This document shows, in pieces, positions 33,295-42,157 of a stretch of 48,414 nt of DNA. Source of the stretch: JBCDCE01 sp039182515 (lineage in GTDB: Bacteria > Pseudomonadota > Alphaproteobacteria > Rhodobacterales > Rhodobacteraceae); NCBI GenBank assembly GCA_039182515.1, contig JBCDCE010000029.1, forward strand, positions 1 through 48,414. Direction: 5' to 3'. The notes under the pieces were generated by a model, which was not told the DNA's origin, made no database searches, and saw only the letters and a program-made list of their open reading frames with translations. The first letter of the stretch is position 1. Every line of letters starts with the position of its first letter. Made by a program: the position numbers and the translations under genes.

Positions 33295-35491
33295 AATAAA
33301 AACTTTGTGGATCAATATCGACCGACAATCGCAAATTTGTAGGCAGTCTAAATTGCCCGATCCAAGCCGCCAGCGCGGGTTGGAGCGCTGTTCCTTTATC
33401 GGCTTTGACCAGAAGCCTTACACGGTGACGCCCCCGAATGCGTGCAATCGGGGCAGGTGCCGGCCCGAAAACCTGAGCCCCTACCTGTCTGATCGGCCCA
33501 TCGTTGCGCGCCATCGCAGCCCCAAGATCAAAGACCTCTTGAATGTCTGGTGAGCTCAACACGATCCCCGCCATACGCCCGTAGGGGGGCACCCCAGCAT
33601 GCTCGCGTTGCAGCGCTTCTTGGGCCCAAAACTCTTCTTCGTCATCCGACAAGATCGCGCGGATCACAGGATGCTCCGGCTGATAGGTTTGTAAGAGCGC
33701 AAGGCCTGGGGTCTCGGCCCGACCTGCACGCCCAGCAACTTGGCGCATAAGTTGAAATGTGCGTTCAGCGGCCCGCAAATCTGACCCCTGCAATCCAAGA
33801 TCAGCGTCGATTACTCCCACGAGAGTGAGCAGAGGAAAGTTATGGCCTTTGGCGACGAGCTGGGTCCCAATGATAATATCGGCTTCACCAGCCGCGATCT
33901 CTTCGATTTGAGCTTTCATGGCGCGCGCCGTCCCAAAGAGGTCCGAAGACAGTGTTGCAACCCTTGCGCTTTCAAAAAGGGCTACAGCTTCTTCGGTCAA
34001 TCTTTCCACGCCAGGCCCGACGGGGGCTAGCCGATCTTCGGCGGCACAAGATGGGCAGACCTCCGGTATCGGCGTTGTTTCTCCGCATTGATGGCACATG
34101 AGCCGTTTGAGAAATCGGTGCTCAACCATCCGTGCGTCGCACTCCGAACACCCCACTTGGTGGCCACAGGCCCGACAGATCGTGACGGGCGCATAGCCAC
34201 GGCGATTGATGAACAAGAGCGATTGCTCACCTTTTTCCACTCTGGATCTGACTTCTGCGGCGAGGGCGTCTGAGATCCAACGATTTGAGGGTAGCGCTTC
34301 TGCGCGCATATCGACCGCGCGCATCTGGGGCATGACAGCTGCGCCGAACCGGGCGGTGAGGGTCAAACGCTCGTATTTTCCTGCTTGTGCATTGGCCCAA
34401 CTTTCGAGTGAAGGCGTGGCAGAGGCCAGGATCACCTGAGCGCTGATCTGGCTGGCGCGTAGCACGGCCATATCGCGCGCGTTATACAAAACACCGTCTT
34501 CTTGTTTGTAAGAAGTGTCGTGTTCTTCATCGACGACCACAAGCCCAAGATCGCGGTAGGGCAAGAACAAAGCGGACCGGGCGCCAACCACAAGCTGCGC
34601 GCCTCCTTCGCTCACCATTTTCCAACAGCGTCGACGCTCAGTCATGGTCACGCCGGAATGCCACTCAGCTGGGCGCGCGCCAAAGCGGGCCTCCACACGT
34701 GTGAGAAATTCAGCCGTGAGCGCAATTTCTGGCAACAGAACCAAAGCCTGCCGACCTCGTAAGAGCGTGGCAGCCACGGCCTCCAGGTAAACCTCTGTTT
34801 TGCCTGAGCCGGTCACGCCCTTGAGCAATGTGGTGCCGTAGCGCTCCGCATTCACGTTTTCAACAAGACGATCGACTGCCTGCTGTTGACCTTCTGATAG
34901 GGATTTGCCCGGCAAAGTGGGATCGAGTTTCGGATAGGGGAGATCGCGAGGCGTATCCTCCTCTAGCACCGTACCAAAAGGAATAAGGCCTTTGACAACT
35001 TGGCTCGTCACCCCGGCCATGTCCGCCACCTCGCCCAAGGTGAACGACAGGCCTTCGTATTCTTCGAGGACGGCGATGACCTTTGCGCGTGCATCGGTCA
35101 TGCGGGGGGGCTGATTGGACCCAAGCCGATACACTTTACGCATGGAGGGTGGATCGCCCAAACCCGGTGAGCGTGTGGCCAAGCGCAACATGGCGGGCAA
35201 TGGTGTGAGTGTATAGTCTGCGGCCCGGGTTAGGAACTGGCGCATTTCTTGGCGCATGGGCACGACATCAAGCACGCGGATCACGGCACGCAGCTTTTGA
35301 GCTGCAAAATCCCCTGCACCGGGTCCCCAGACCACACCAATGACTTTGCGAGGCCCGAGCGGCACTTCCACATAGGCCCCAAGCGTGCAGCCGCCTTCGG
35401 GCGCTTTGTAGTCGAGCACGCGATCCAGAGGCTGGAGCGTGAGTATGCCGACACGATCCCCTTCGTGGAAAAACTCTGTTAGCGCCAACAT
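33293..35491 (-). CDS. priA: Primosomal replication restart helicase PriA
   Basis: A 732-residue superfamily 2 helicase that reloads the replisome at collapsed forks. The DNA-binding domain is N-terminal (about residues 1-190); Walker A KGVTGSGKTEV and the DEEH box (VVVDEEHD) follow, and the zinc-binding cysteines are clustered in ICRACGHQVGCSECDARM and LMCHQCGETTPIPEVCPSC. The C-terminal helicase motif QLVAKGHNFPLLTLVGVIDADL is intact. The ATG at 35491 has GGAGGAG directly upstream; the longer frame is not needed. The gene is divergent from the transaldolase gene, with 86 bp between. Confidence 0.96.
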   Translation of the reverse strand: MLALTEFFHEGDRVGILTLQPLDRVLDYKAPEGGCTLGAYVEVPLGPRKVIGVVWGPGAGDFAAQKLRAVIRVLDVVPMRQEMRQFLTRAADYTLTPLPAMLRLATRSPGLGDPPSMRKVYRLGSNQPPRMTDARAKVIAVLEEYEGLSFTLGEVADMAGVTSQVVKGLIPFGTVLEEDTPRDLPYPKLDPTLPGKSLSEGQQQAVDRLVENVNAERYGTTLLKGVTGSGKTEVYLEAVAATLLRGRQALVLLPEIALTAEFLTRVEARFGARPAEWHSGVTMTERRRCWKMVSEGGAQLVVGARSALFLPYRDLGLVVVDEEHDTSYKQEDGVLYNARDMAVLRASQISAQVILASATPSLESWANAQAGKYERLTLTARFGAAVMPQMRAVDMRAEALPSNRWISDALAAEVRSRVEKGEQSLLFINRRGYAPVTICRACGHQVGCSECDARMVEHRFLKRLMCHQCGETTPIPEVCPSCAAEDRLAPVGPGVERLTEEAVALFESARVATLSSDLFGTARAMKAQIEEIAAGEADIIIGTQLVAKGHNFPLLTLVGVIDADLGLQGSDLRAAERTFQLMRQVAGRAGRAETPGLALLQTYQPEHPVIRAILSDDEEEFWAQEALQREHAGVPPYGRMAGIVLSSPDIQEVFDLGAAMARNDGPIRQVGAQVFGPAPAPIARIRGRHRVRLLVKADKGTALQPALAAWIGQFRLPTNLRLSVDIDPQSFY

Positions 35492-35494
35492 TCT

Positions 35495-35506
35495 CCTCCC
35501 GGGAGG
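35495..35506. promoter_or_regulatory. Palindrome covering the priA ribosome binding site
   Basis: The 12-bp perfect palindrome CCTCCCGGGAGG contains the priA ribosome binding site on the minus strand. A short stem CCTC/GAGG could hide it, or a dimeric protein could bind the DNA; either is only a possibility. Confidence 0.35.
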
Positions 35507-35577
35507 GGTTTCAGGCTTTCTCAAACTGAGGTAATCGTTTCGCAACCAAAGGCCAAGATGCCCTGAAGGAGATACCT

Positions 35578-36231
35578 ATGAAGTTCTTTGTTGATACAGC
35601 CGAAATTGACGCGATTGCCGAGCTCAATGACCTGGGTATGGTGGATGGGGTTACAACGAACCCCTCGCTCATTTTGAAATCCGGCCGCGACATTTTGGAA
35701 GTGACCAAAGAAATCTGCGATTTGGTTGATGGGCCTGTCAGCGCCGAAGTGGTTGCAACCAAAGCCGAGGATATGATTGCCGAAGGCCGCAAGCTCGCGG
35801 AGATTGCAGAGAATATTACCGTGAAGCTGCCTCTCACCTGGGACGGCCTTAAAGCGTGTAAAACGCTCTCCGGTGAAGGAAAAATGGTAAACGTCACTTT
35901 GTGCTTTTCGGCCAACCAAGCGCTTTTGGCCGCCAAAGCGGGTGCGACATTCATCTCTCCTTTTGTGGGACGCTTGGACGACATTAACATCGACGGCATG
36001 GAGCTGATCGAAGACATTCGCACAATCTACGACAACTACGCGTTTGATACTGAAATTCTCGTGGCTTCGATCCGCACGATTAACCACGTGCTCGAAAGCG
36101 CGCGCATTGGTGCGGATGTGATCACAGCTCCTCCCGGTGTCATCAAAAAGCTGGCCGATCACCCACTCACAGACAAAGGTCTGGAGCAGTTCTTGGCAGA
36201 TTGGGCCAAAACGGGTCAAAATATCCTCTAG
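35578..36231 (+). CDS. fsa: Transaldolase-like fructose-6-phosphate aldolase (TalC/Fsa)
   Basis: A 217-residue short transaldolase of the TalC/FSA group. The Schiff-base lysine is K83 in ITVKLPLTWDGL; DGVTTNPSLI (about residues 23-32) and the acidic residue in FVDTAEI are also conserved. It acts in the cytoplasm on sugar phosphates, as transaldolase or as fructose-6-phosphate aldolase; the sequence alone cannot choose. AAGGAG precedes the ATG. It is divergent from priA and followed, after 311 bp, by DUF484 and xerC, an order often seen in Rhodobacterales. Confidence 0.93.
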   Translation: MKFFVDTAEIDAIAELNDLGMVDGVTTNPSLILKSGRDILEVTKEICDLVDGPVSAEVVATKAEDMIAEGRKLAEIAENITVKLPLTWDGLKACKTLSGEGKMVNVTLCFSANQALLAAKAGATFISPFVGRLDDINIDGMELIEDIRTIYDNYAFDTEILVASIRTINHVLESARIGADVITAPPGVIKKLADHPLTDKGLEQFLADWAKTGQNIL

Positions 36232-36542
36232 AGACCTTGATGCATAAACACAGCTCGGCGCGCGGACTGCGTGCTGAACTGTTTTTTCGATCCCATGCAT
36301 TTTAATCGAATTTGTACTTTGCCGCGTGAAACATCCCTCTCCCTACCGCCCTTCATTGTTGGGCGATTCCCTGAACAAAACTTAAATCCGCGCATTGTCT
36401 TTCGTTAAAATTATTATGACTGCGCACACTACAGCCCCGAATTGGTTTGTCCTTTCACCAAGCCGTACCGACCCCCTGTCGTTTTACTGAATTCTATGCT
36501 AAACATCGCGATATCGAGCAAAAAACGGGCAAAGACCTGGCT
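36232..36542. other. Intergenic region between fsa and the DUF484 gene
   Basis: No gene is supported in these 311 bp. A weak stem (CAGC/GCTG, 36251-36276) followed by six T at 36282-36287 may be the fsa terminator. The second half is AT-rich (around 36390-36420) and is a fair place for the promoter of the DUF484-xerC pair, but no clear -35/-10 pair stands out. Confidence 0.4.
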
Positions 36543-37256
36543 ATGAACAGTGAACAAATTGAAAAAATAGACGCGCAACTGCGTGAAAGCATCCTCGAAG
36601 CCCCTGAGCTGATTTTAGAGGACGCCGATCTCATGCGCGCGCTTGTTGCGGCCAATGAAACAGCAAGCGGCACCAATGTGGTGGATCTGCGTGGCGCGGC
36701 CATGCATCGGCTAGAAAACCGGCTTGATCGCCTTGAAGACACGCACCGCTCTGTGATTGCCGCGGCCTATGAGAACCTCGCAGGCACCAATCAAGTGCAT
36801 CGTGCTACGCTGAAAATGCTGGATCCGGTCACTTTCGAAGAATTTTTGCAAAACCTCTCCGGCGAAGTGGCCCAGATTTTACGTGTCGACGTGATGCGCC
36901 TCGTCATGGAGGCTCAAAACGCGGACGAAGATCCTGCTGCTTTGCGCCTCAAAACACTGCTGAGTGTCGTGCCAGAGGGGTTTGTGCGCTCTTACCTCAA
37001 ACAGTCGCGCCCCGTGGGAGACCGCCAAGTGCTTTTGCGGCAAGTGACCCCTGATGAAGAGCGTATTTACGGCGAGGCAACAAGCAGCATTCGCTCTGAG
37101 GCCTGTTTGCTCATTGATCTTGGACCAGGCCGGTTGCCCGCAATGTTGGTGATGGGATCCGAAGATCCACATCTCTTCCGTCCGAACCACGGCGCTGATC
37201 TATTGAACTTCTTTGCAGGCGTTCTTGAGCGGTCTTTGCGCCGCTGGCTCGCGTGA
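36543..37256 (+). CDS. DUF484 family protein
   Basis: A 237-residue cytoplasmic protein of the DUF484 family, a GAF-like fold of unknown role. The N-terminal helix (MNSEQIEKIDAQLRESIL) is followed by a coiled-coil stretch rich in Arg and Leu (RLENRLDRLEDTHR, about residues 60-75) and a C-terminal domain with GRLPAMLVMGSEDPHLFRPNHGADLL. The start is placed at 36543, since the family begins at this helix; the frame continues 32 codons upstream. The stop overlaps the xerC start by four bases (GTGA), so both are translated together, as commonly seen for DUF484 and xerC. No enzymatic activity is known. Confidence 0.88.
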   Translation: MNSEQIEKIDAQLRESILEAPELILEDADLMRALVAANETASGTNVVDLRGAAMHRLENRLDRLEDTHRSVIAAAYENLAGTNQVHRATLKMLDPVTFEEFLQNLSGEVAQILRVDVMRLVMEAQNADEDPAALRLKTLLSVVPEGFVRSYLKQSRPVGDRQVLLRQVTPDEERIYGEATSSIRSEACLLIDLGPGRLPAMLVMGSEDPHLFRPNHGADLLNFFAGVLERSLRRWLA

Positions 37257-38179
37257 GTGTTGCCAGCGCAGCTGCCACCTCTGCGCTGTCTCAATTTCTC
37301 GACCATCAACGCGCCCTACACGACGCGTCTCCCAACACGCTCACGGCTTATCAAACCGATATTTTAAGCTTTCTCAGCTTCATGACGCTTCACAAAGGTC
37401 AGACCCAAGGGTTGGGGGCCTTAGCGCAATTGAGTGTGAGCGACATGCGCGCCTGGATGGCCCATGAACGCGGACGCGGCCTCGCAGCGCGCTCGCTCGC
37501 CCGATCCCTGTCTGCAGTAAAGAGCTTTTATCGATGGCTTGCGGAACGCGAGGGGTTTGAACCCACAGCCGTTCTATCAACCCGCGCGCCGAAGTTTCAA
37601 AACAAGCTGCCTCGACCGCTTGCAGAAGAAGCCGCCAAAGCCGTGTTGGCAACGGTCGACCTTCAAAGCCGAACGCCCTGGGTTGCGGCCCGGGACACCG
37701 CTGTTGTGACACTCCTCTATGGCTGCGGTTTGCGGATATCAGAAGCCTTGGGGTTGCGAGGTGCGGACGTCCCGTTGCCCGAAAGCCTTCGGATCTTAGG
37801 AAAAGGCGGCAAAGAGCGCATTGTGCCTGTATTGCCCGCCGCGCGCGACGCGGTAGCCGCCTATCTCAAGCTCAGCCCCTTTGAACTTGATCCCGACGCC
37901 CCTTTGTTTCGCGGCAAACGGGGCGGCGCCTTGAACCCACGTGTCATTCAGAAAGTTATGGAGCAATGTCGCTTGCAGTTGGGCCTGCCAGCCTCCGCCA
38001 CACCTCATGCGATGCGTCACAGCTTTGCGACGCACTTGCTGAGTGCCGGGGGTGATCTGCGCGCGATCCAGGAGCTTTTGGGCCATGCTTCCCTGAGCAC
38101 GACCCAAGCCTATACCGCGGTCGACACAGCACGATTGATGGAAGTCTACGACGCAGCCCACCCCAAAGCCAAAGGCTGA
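37253..38179 (+). CDS. xerC: Tyrosine recombinase XerC
   Basis: A 308-residue site-specific recombinase that resolves chromosome dimers at dif with XerD. The N-terminal SAM-like DNA-binding domain (about residues 10-100) is followed by the catalytic domain with R161 (CGLRISEAL), H252 and R255 (HAMRHSF), H278 (LLGHASLS) and the nucleophile Y287 (TTQAYTAV). All residues of the active site are present, and the length is typical. The start is GTG at 37253, overlapping the DUF484 stop, which supports coupling. The gene is a housekeeping recombinase, not part of a mobile element: no attachment sites or phage genes are near. Confidence 0.94.
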   Translation: MSVASAAATSALSQFLDHQRALHDASPNTLTAYQTDILSFLSFMTLHKGQTQGLGALAQLSVSDMRAWMAHERGRGLAARSLARSLSAVKSFYRWLAEREGFEPTAVLSTRAPKFQNKLPRPLAEEAAKAVLATVDLQSRTPWVAARDTAVVTLLYGCGLRISEALGLRGADVPLPESLRILGKGGKERIVPVLPAARDAVAAYLKLSPFELDPDAPLFRGKRGGALNPRVIQKVMEQCRLQLGLPASATPHAMRHSFATHLLSAGGDLRAIQELLGHASLSTTQAYTAVDTARLMEVYDAAHPKAKG

Positions 38180-38215
38180 GGCCTATATGCTCTTAAGAAA
38201 AGGCAATCTAGGATC

Positions 38216-38770
38216 ATGGTTACATCTGTTGTTCCGCATGATCCCAACTGGAAACGCGCCTTTGATGAAGAAGCCTATGCTCTTAAGGCGGCTTTGAACC
38301 CACTAGAGATCACGCTTCACCATATTGGAAGTACGGCTATTGAGGGGATTTTGGCCAAACCCATCATCGACCTTCTGGGGGTCGTACAGAATTTCATCTC
38401 TTTAGACGCTGCAACTCAGGCCATGACAGAGCTTGGCTATAACGTCATGGGCGAATACGGCATCGAAAGCCGGCGGTATTTTCGAAAAATAAACGAGCAA
38501 GGCCTGCGCACACATCATCTGCATGTTTATCAGCAAGGCTCTCCGCACATTGTCCGGCATATCGCCTTTCGGGACTACCTATGCGCCCACCCCGATATTG
38601 CGCGGGACTATTCGAGCTTGAAAGCTCAACTCACGGAGGAGCCGAAAAAAGAGGCTGGGGCGGAAGGGCAATCTTTAGCTTGGGAAAACTACCTGGATGG
38701 TAAAGACCCCTTTATCCAAAGAGTGCAAGGGCAAGCGATTGCCTGGGCAAAACGGCAAAAAGACCAATAA
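38216..38770 (+). CDS. GrpB family protein (UPF0157, nucleotidyltransferase fold)
   Basis: A 184-residue soluble protein. The block HHIGSTAIEGILAKPIIDLLGVV (about residues 35-57) is the GS-x10-x12-D-type motif of the nucleotidyltransferase superfamily as found in GrpB proteins; the C-terminal part has HLHVYQQGSPHIVRHIAFRDYL (about 101-122), also typical. The function of the family is not established. It is 36 bp behind xerC and 28 bp before the phosphatidylcholine synthase gene, on the same strand, but shows no clear link to either. Confidence 0.86.
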   Translation: MVTSVVPHDPNWKRAFDEEAYALKAALNPLEITLHHIGSTAIEGILAKPIIDLLGVVQNFISLDAATQAMTELGYNVMGEYGIESRRYFRKINEQGLRTHHLHVYQQGSPHIVRHIAFRDYLCAHPDIARDYSSLKAQLTEEPKKEAGAEGQSLAWENYLDGKDPFIQRVQGQAIAWAKRQKDQ

Positions 38771-38798
38771 CAAATAGGCCTTTTGAGGCATTCTCCTT

Positions 38799-39545
38799 GT
38801 GCCCAGCGTTCAAAACCCGCACAAGCCAAGCATGGCTCCTAAAGTGCGCGCGTATTCTGTCCATTTATTGACTGCCTCAGGTGCCGTTTTCGCCATGCTG
38901 GCATTGATCTCTGCCGTTTGGGAAGATTGGGCGACGATGTTTTTATGGCTCTTGGTCGCGCTCATCGTCGATGGCATCGATGGACCTTTGGCGCGAAAAT
39001 ACGACGTCACGACAAATGCCCCGCGTGTGGACGGTGCGCTTTTGGACCTGATCATCGACTATCTCACTTACGTGTTCATCCCAGCCTATGCGATCTTTTG
39101 GTCTGAGCTTTTGCCCGGCTGGATGGGATGGACTGCGCTCATCGCAATCATCTTCGCTTCAGCGCTCTATTTCGCAGACACAAGCATGAAAACGGATGAC
39201 TATAGCTTTTCGGGCTTTCCAGGCTGCTGGAATATGCTGGCCGTCGTCTTTTTTGCCACCATGTACACGCCGGCAGAAGGATGGCAGGCCTGGTTTGCGC
39301 TCCTTTTGATTTTGGCGCTCTGCCCCGCCATGTTTTTACCGCTACGCTTTGTGCACCCTACCCGCACCAAACGCTGGCGGCCACTCACGCTGACCATATC
39401 CATCCTCTGGGTGATCTTTGCAGGTCTCGCGGCCTGGCACAGCTTCGATCTTCCCCTGCCGAATCAAATCGGCCTGGTCACCACGAGCCTGTACCTGCTC
39501 CTGGCAGGCATCGCACAGCAAGTGATCCCTGAAAAAGCGGCCTGA
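38799..39545 (+). CDS. pcs: Phosphatidylcholine synthase
   Basis: A 248-residue inner-membrane CDP-alcohol phosphotransferase that joins choline to CDP-diacylglycerol. The catalytic motif DG-x2-AR-x8-G-x3-D-x3-D is read as DGIDGPLARKYD followed by RVDGALLDLIID (about residues 58-90). About eight hydrophobic helices span the rest. A bacterial-type Pcs is found in many alphaproteobacteria that make phosphatidylcholine. The start is GTG at 38799 with GAGG upstream; an internal ATG at codon 12 is possible. It is convergent with the ABC substrate-binding gene; one copy of a dispersed motif and a terminator lie in between. Confidence 0.9.
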   Translation: MPSVQNPHKPSMAPKVRAYSVHLLTASGAVFAMLALISAVWEDWATMFLWLLVALIVDGIDGPLARKYDVTTNAPRVDGALLDLIIDYLTYVFIPAYAIFWSELLPGWMGWTALIAIIFASALYFADTSMKTDDYSFSGFPGCWNMLAVVFFATMYTPAEGWQAWFALLLILALCPAMFLPLRFVHPTRTKRWRPLTLTISILWVIFAGLAAWHSFDLPLPNQIGLVTTSLYLLLAGIAQQVIPEKAA

Positions 39546-39559
39546 GCCCCGCCCATTGC

Positions 39560-39580
39560 TTTTTTTTTGCAAAAATACTC
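39560..39580 (+). repeat. Single copy of the dispersed motif behind pcs
   Basis: A T-run followed by GCAAAAATACTC matches the tail of the motif seen at 13066-13086, 33161-33181 and 33274-33294, 15 bp behind the pcs stop. No inverted partner is close by. Confidence 0.5.
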
Positions 39581-39595
39581 AAAAAGCGCGCAGCG

Positions 39596-39626
39596 CATAA
39601 AAAAGACGGCACCCGCCAGGGTGCCG
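39596..39626 (-). terminator. Terminator of the substrate-binding protein gene
   Basis: On the minus strand a perfect 8-bp stem CGGCACCC/GGGTGCCG (39619-39626 with 39607-39614), with a four-base loop, is followed by GTCTTTTTTATG. It begins 25 bp after the stop codon of the ABC substrate-binding gene. Confidence 0.88.
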
Positions 39627-39650
39627 CCAATTCTTAAAAAAGCGCTTTGC

Positions 39651-41228
39651 TTACTTATAGCTGAAGAACTTGAATTTTGGGTCGTCTTCCGGGCTCACAT
39701 TCACATCGATCATGTCTTTCATACCCCAGTTCAGCACCTGGTGGTGGATCGGGATGTAAAGCTGCTCAGCTTGAACCGTTTCCCAGATCTTCGCAATCGC
39801 CGCATTCCGCGCATCAAGATCCGTCTCTGAAGCCAGACCCACAATCAGAGCATCTGTTGCTGCGTCTGAGAAGGCTGTGCCGTTCCAAGACCCACGATCT
39901 CCACCGCGCGTGTGCACGAGAAAGTTGAAGATGTATTCGCTGTCATAGGTCGGAACACCCCAACCGAGCATATAGAAGTCGGTTGTGCCGTTTTGGATCA
40001 GCGGGAAGTGCTGCGCTTTGGGCTGCGCGTTTAGGTTCACTTTCACGCCGATCTGACCCAGCATACCAACAGCCGCCTGGCAAATGCCTTCGTCGTTGAT
40101 GTAGCGATCATTGGGGCAATCAAGCTGGATCGAGAAGCCATCACCGTAGCCTGCTTCCGCCATCAGCATTTTGGCCTTGGCTACATCTGTGCTGGAGGCC
40201 CCGTCCATCTCAGCTGTCCAGCCGTTCACGAAGGGCGGTGCGATCATGCCGGCGGGTTGAGACTGGCCGCGCATCACAATCTGTTGGATCGCATCGCGGT
40301 TAATCGCCATGGACATCGCTTGACGCACGCGCAGATCGCCCAGTGGGTTCGCGCCTTCCACGTCGTCGTTCTCGATGTCATCAAGGCCAGAGCGCATCCC
40401 GAAGAAGATCACCCGGTTTTGGGCGGCTGTGCGCACGTCCAAGCCATCAGCCGCATCCACCCGGCCCAAGTCTTGCACCGGAACGTCTTGGATGAAGTCT
40501 ACTTCGCCTGAAAGCAAAGCGGCAACGCGCGTCGCGGAGTTCTGGATCGGCGTGTAAATGATCTCGCTCACTTCCAGTGGGAACGCGCCAACACCCCAAT
40601 ACTCGCCATTGGCAGCCAAAACTGTGCGCACGTCAGGCTCACGGCTCATCAGCTTGTAGGGCCCTGTGCCCATGGCATTGGTGGCTGCAAAGGTTGTCTC
40701 ACCATTGGCGATGTCTTGTACCTTGGTCACGCCGTTTGCTTCGGTCCAGCCTTTGTCCATGATGAAAAGGTTAGTGAAGTTGTTGGGCAGAAGTGGGTTT
40801 GGACCATCGGTCACAAACTCTACGGTCATATCGCCCACAGCCCGGATCTCTGTGATCGAGGTCAAAAGCTCTTTCATCGCAGAGGTTTCAGACTTCGCAC
40901 GGTTGAACGAGAACACAACGTCCTCTGCCGTCATCGCGGAGCCATCGTGGAAGGTCACGCCTTCGCGCAGGTTAAAGACCCAAACATTTGGATCATCTGC
41001 ACTTGGGCCCCAATCTGTTGCCAAAGCAGGCTGAATAGCGCCGGTCATATCGCGAATGATCAGGGGCTCATAGATTTGGTGCGCGAGCGTATGGGTCGGA
41101 CCTTCGTTTTGAGCGTGTGGGTCCAGTGTCAGGCTGTCGCCCGCACGCGCCCAGCGCAGGGTCTCAGCTGAGGCCAACGAGGTGCTCGCCAGCAATGCAG
41201 CCGCAAATAGCGCGGTGGTGGTTTTCAT
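39651..41228 (-). CDS. ABC transporter substrate-binding protein (SBP_bac_5 family)
   Basis: A 525-residue periplasmic binding protein of the peptide/nickel/opine group. A signal peptide ends in the AxA-type site SLASA (residues about 17-21). The family block (DWGPSADDPNVWVFNLREGVTFHDGSAMTAEDVVFSFNRAK) is at about residues 68-108. Length and composition are normal. The ATG at 41228 has AGGGAG upstream and a strong terminator follows the stop, so it is a single-gene transcript: no permease or ATPase gene lies beside it in this window. It would have to work with a transporter encoded elsewhere. The ligand cannot be inferred. Confidence 0.93.
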   Translation of the reverse strand: MKTTTALFAAALLASTSLASAETLRWARAGDSLTLDPHAQNEGPTHTLAHQIYEPLIIRDMTGAIQPALATDWGPSADDPNVWVFNLREGVTFHDGSAMTAEDVVFSFNRAKSETSAMKELLTSITEIRAVGDMTVEFVTDGPNPLLPNNFTNLFIMDKGWTEANGVTKVQDIANGETTFAATNAMGTGPYKLMSREPDVRTVLAANGEYWGVGAFPLEVSEIIYTPIQNSATRVAALLSGEVDFIQDVPVQDLGRVDAADGLDVRTAAQNRVIFFGMRSGLDDIENDDVEGANPLGDLRVRQAMSMAINRDAIQQIVMRGQSQPAGMIAPPFVNGWTAEMDGASSTDVAKAKMLMAEAGYGDGFSIQLDCPNDRYINDEGICQAAVGMLGQIGVKVNLNAQPKAQHFPLIQNGTTDFYMLGWGVPTYDSEYIFNFLVHTRGGDRGSWNGTAFSDAATDALIVGLASETDLDARNAAIAKIWETVQAEQLYIPIHHQVLNWGMKDMIDVNVSPEDDPKFKFFSYK

Positions 41229-41406
41229 GAAATCACTCCCTTTTGGTTATACCTTGAGTGTTCGCGAAAAATCACAAATTGCAAGACCTGCCCTGAGGTT
41301 GTCTTGGCTTGCGTCAAAAAACTTTCGCATCAAAAGCCTACCGCTTACCTTTTGCGCATCGCTCGGGTATGGGAAGTCAATTCTCGTGCGACAGGGGAGA
41401 GTGAGA

Positions 41407-41778
41407 ATGAAAAATGCAGCCGTCATCTTAGGCATTGTGGGTGGGATCATGGGCATGATCACAGGCTTTTTCGTATACGGTTGGGTGGAGTTCTTGGGCT
41501 GGTTTCAGTCGGAGGTCGACCAAGATGTTTTTGATGGGCCTGCCAATCCTCTGCGCCTTCAGATCATCGGAATTGGCTCTCCCGTCTTGGCGATCGCTGG
41601 CGGCGCAATGGCGAACCCGCGCCCAGCCATCGGGGCAATCCTCTTGGTGGCTTCTGTTGCGGGGATGATCTGGGCTTTCGGCTTTGGAGTGTTCACCATC
41701 TTCCCAATTGTGATGACGGGGCTGGCGGCGCTTTTTGCTCTGTTTGGTTTGGCCACAAAAGAGCCTGGCACGCTTTAA
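41407..41778 (+). CDS. Small four-helix membrane protein, unknown function
   Basis: A 123-residue protein with about four membrane helices (roughly residues 3-28, 50-68, 72-92 and 95-118) rich in Gly, Ala and Ile. The layout resembles small DUF4064-like membrane proteins, but I do not claim the family. The ATG at 41407 is preceded by AGGGGAGAG; the longer open frame upstream is not protein-like and overlaps the promoter space of the divergent substrate-binding gene. A terminator follows the stop, so it is a single-gene unit. Confidence 0.78.
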   Translation: MKNAAVILGIVGGIMGMITGFFVYGWVEFLGWFQSEVDQDVFDGPANPLRLQIIGIGSPVLAIAGGAMANPRPAIGAILLVASVAGMIWAFGFGVFTIFPIVMTGLAALFALFGLATKEPGTL

Positions 41779-41797
41779 GCCCGTCAAACGCGTCCGC

Positions 41798-41822
41798 TGG
41801 GGCTATTTCTGCCCCATTTTTT
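41798..41822 (+). terminator. Rho-independent terminator
   Basis: A perfect 6-bp stem TGGGGC/GCCCCA (41798-41803 with 41811-41816), with a seven-base loop, is followed at once by six T. It ends the small membrane-protein gene, 20 bp past its stop. Confidence 0.88.
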
Positions 41823-42157
41823 CAAGCCATTGAGTGAGTCGGCCAAAGGGTTCCTAATGGCTCTTACAACGCGTATTGTCCGTAAATCTGGTTAATTTCA
41901 CTCAATCAATTGTCTTATTTTTGGAAAAACAGCGTCTTTTTCCCTGATTTTGGCTCTTTGCACTTTGTGAGTTTTTGAGCGGATTTTCCCCCTTTCCTTA
42001 CGGTTTTTTAGAAAAGCCGCGAAATTCAGTGAGATCGCGGCTGCGCACTTAGGGACGCATTTTTGAGAATGCGGCAAAACCAAGGCAATTGTTCCTTTTT
42101 CCGCCATATTTCGCTCTTAGCACATGTGGCCAGTAGTTTGTAAAAGGTGATCGCGTC
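41823..42157. other. AT-rich intergenic region ahead of the VWA/TadG-like gene
   Basis: No protein gene is supported in these 335 bp. The stretch 41880-42010 is clearly richer in A and T than its surroundings. A perfect 8-bp stem AGCCGCGA/TCGCGGCT (42015-42022 with 42035-42042) has a T-rich tail on the minus strand only. It may hold the promoter of the VWA gene, a small RNA, or both. Confidence 0.4.

Noticed and set aside
37253..38179. The tyrosine recombinase as a sign of a genomic island or prophage
   Set aside because: It has the length, coupling to DUF484 and neighbours of housekeeping XerC; no attachment sites or phage genes are present.
41898..42107. A 69-codon minus-strand frame in the AT-rich gap
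   Set aside because: Composition is unlike neighbouring genes, there is no clear ribosome binding site and no recognisable motif; a non-coding role is more likely.
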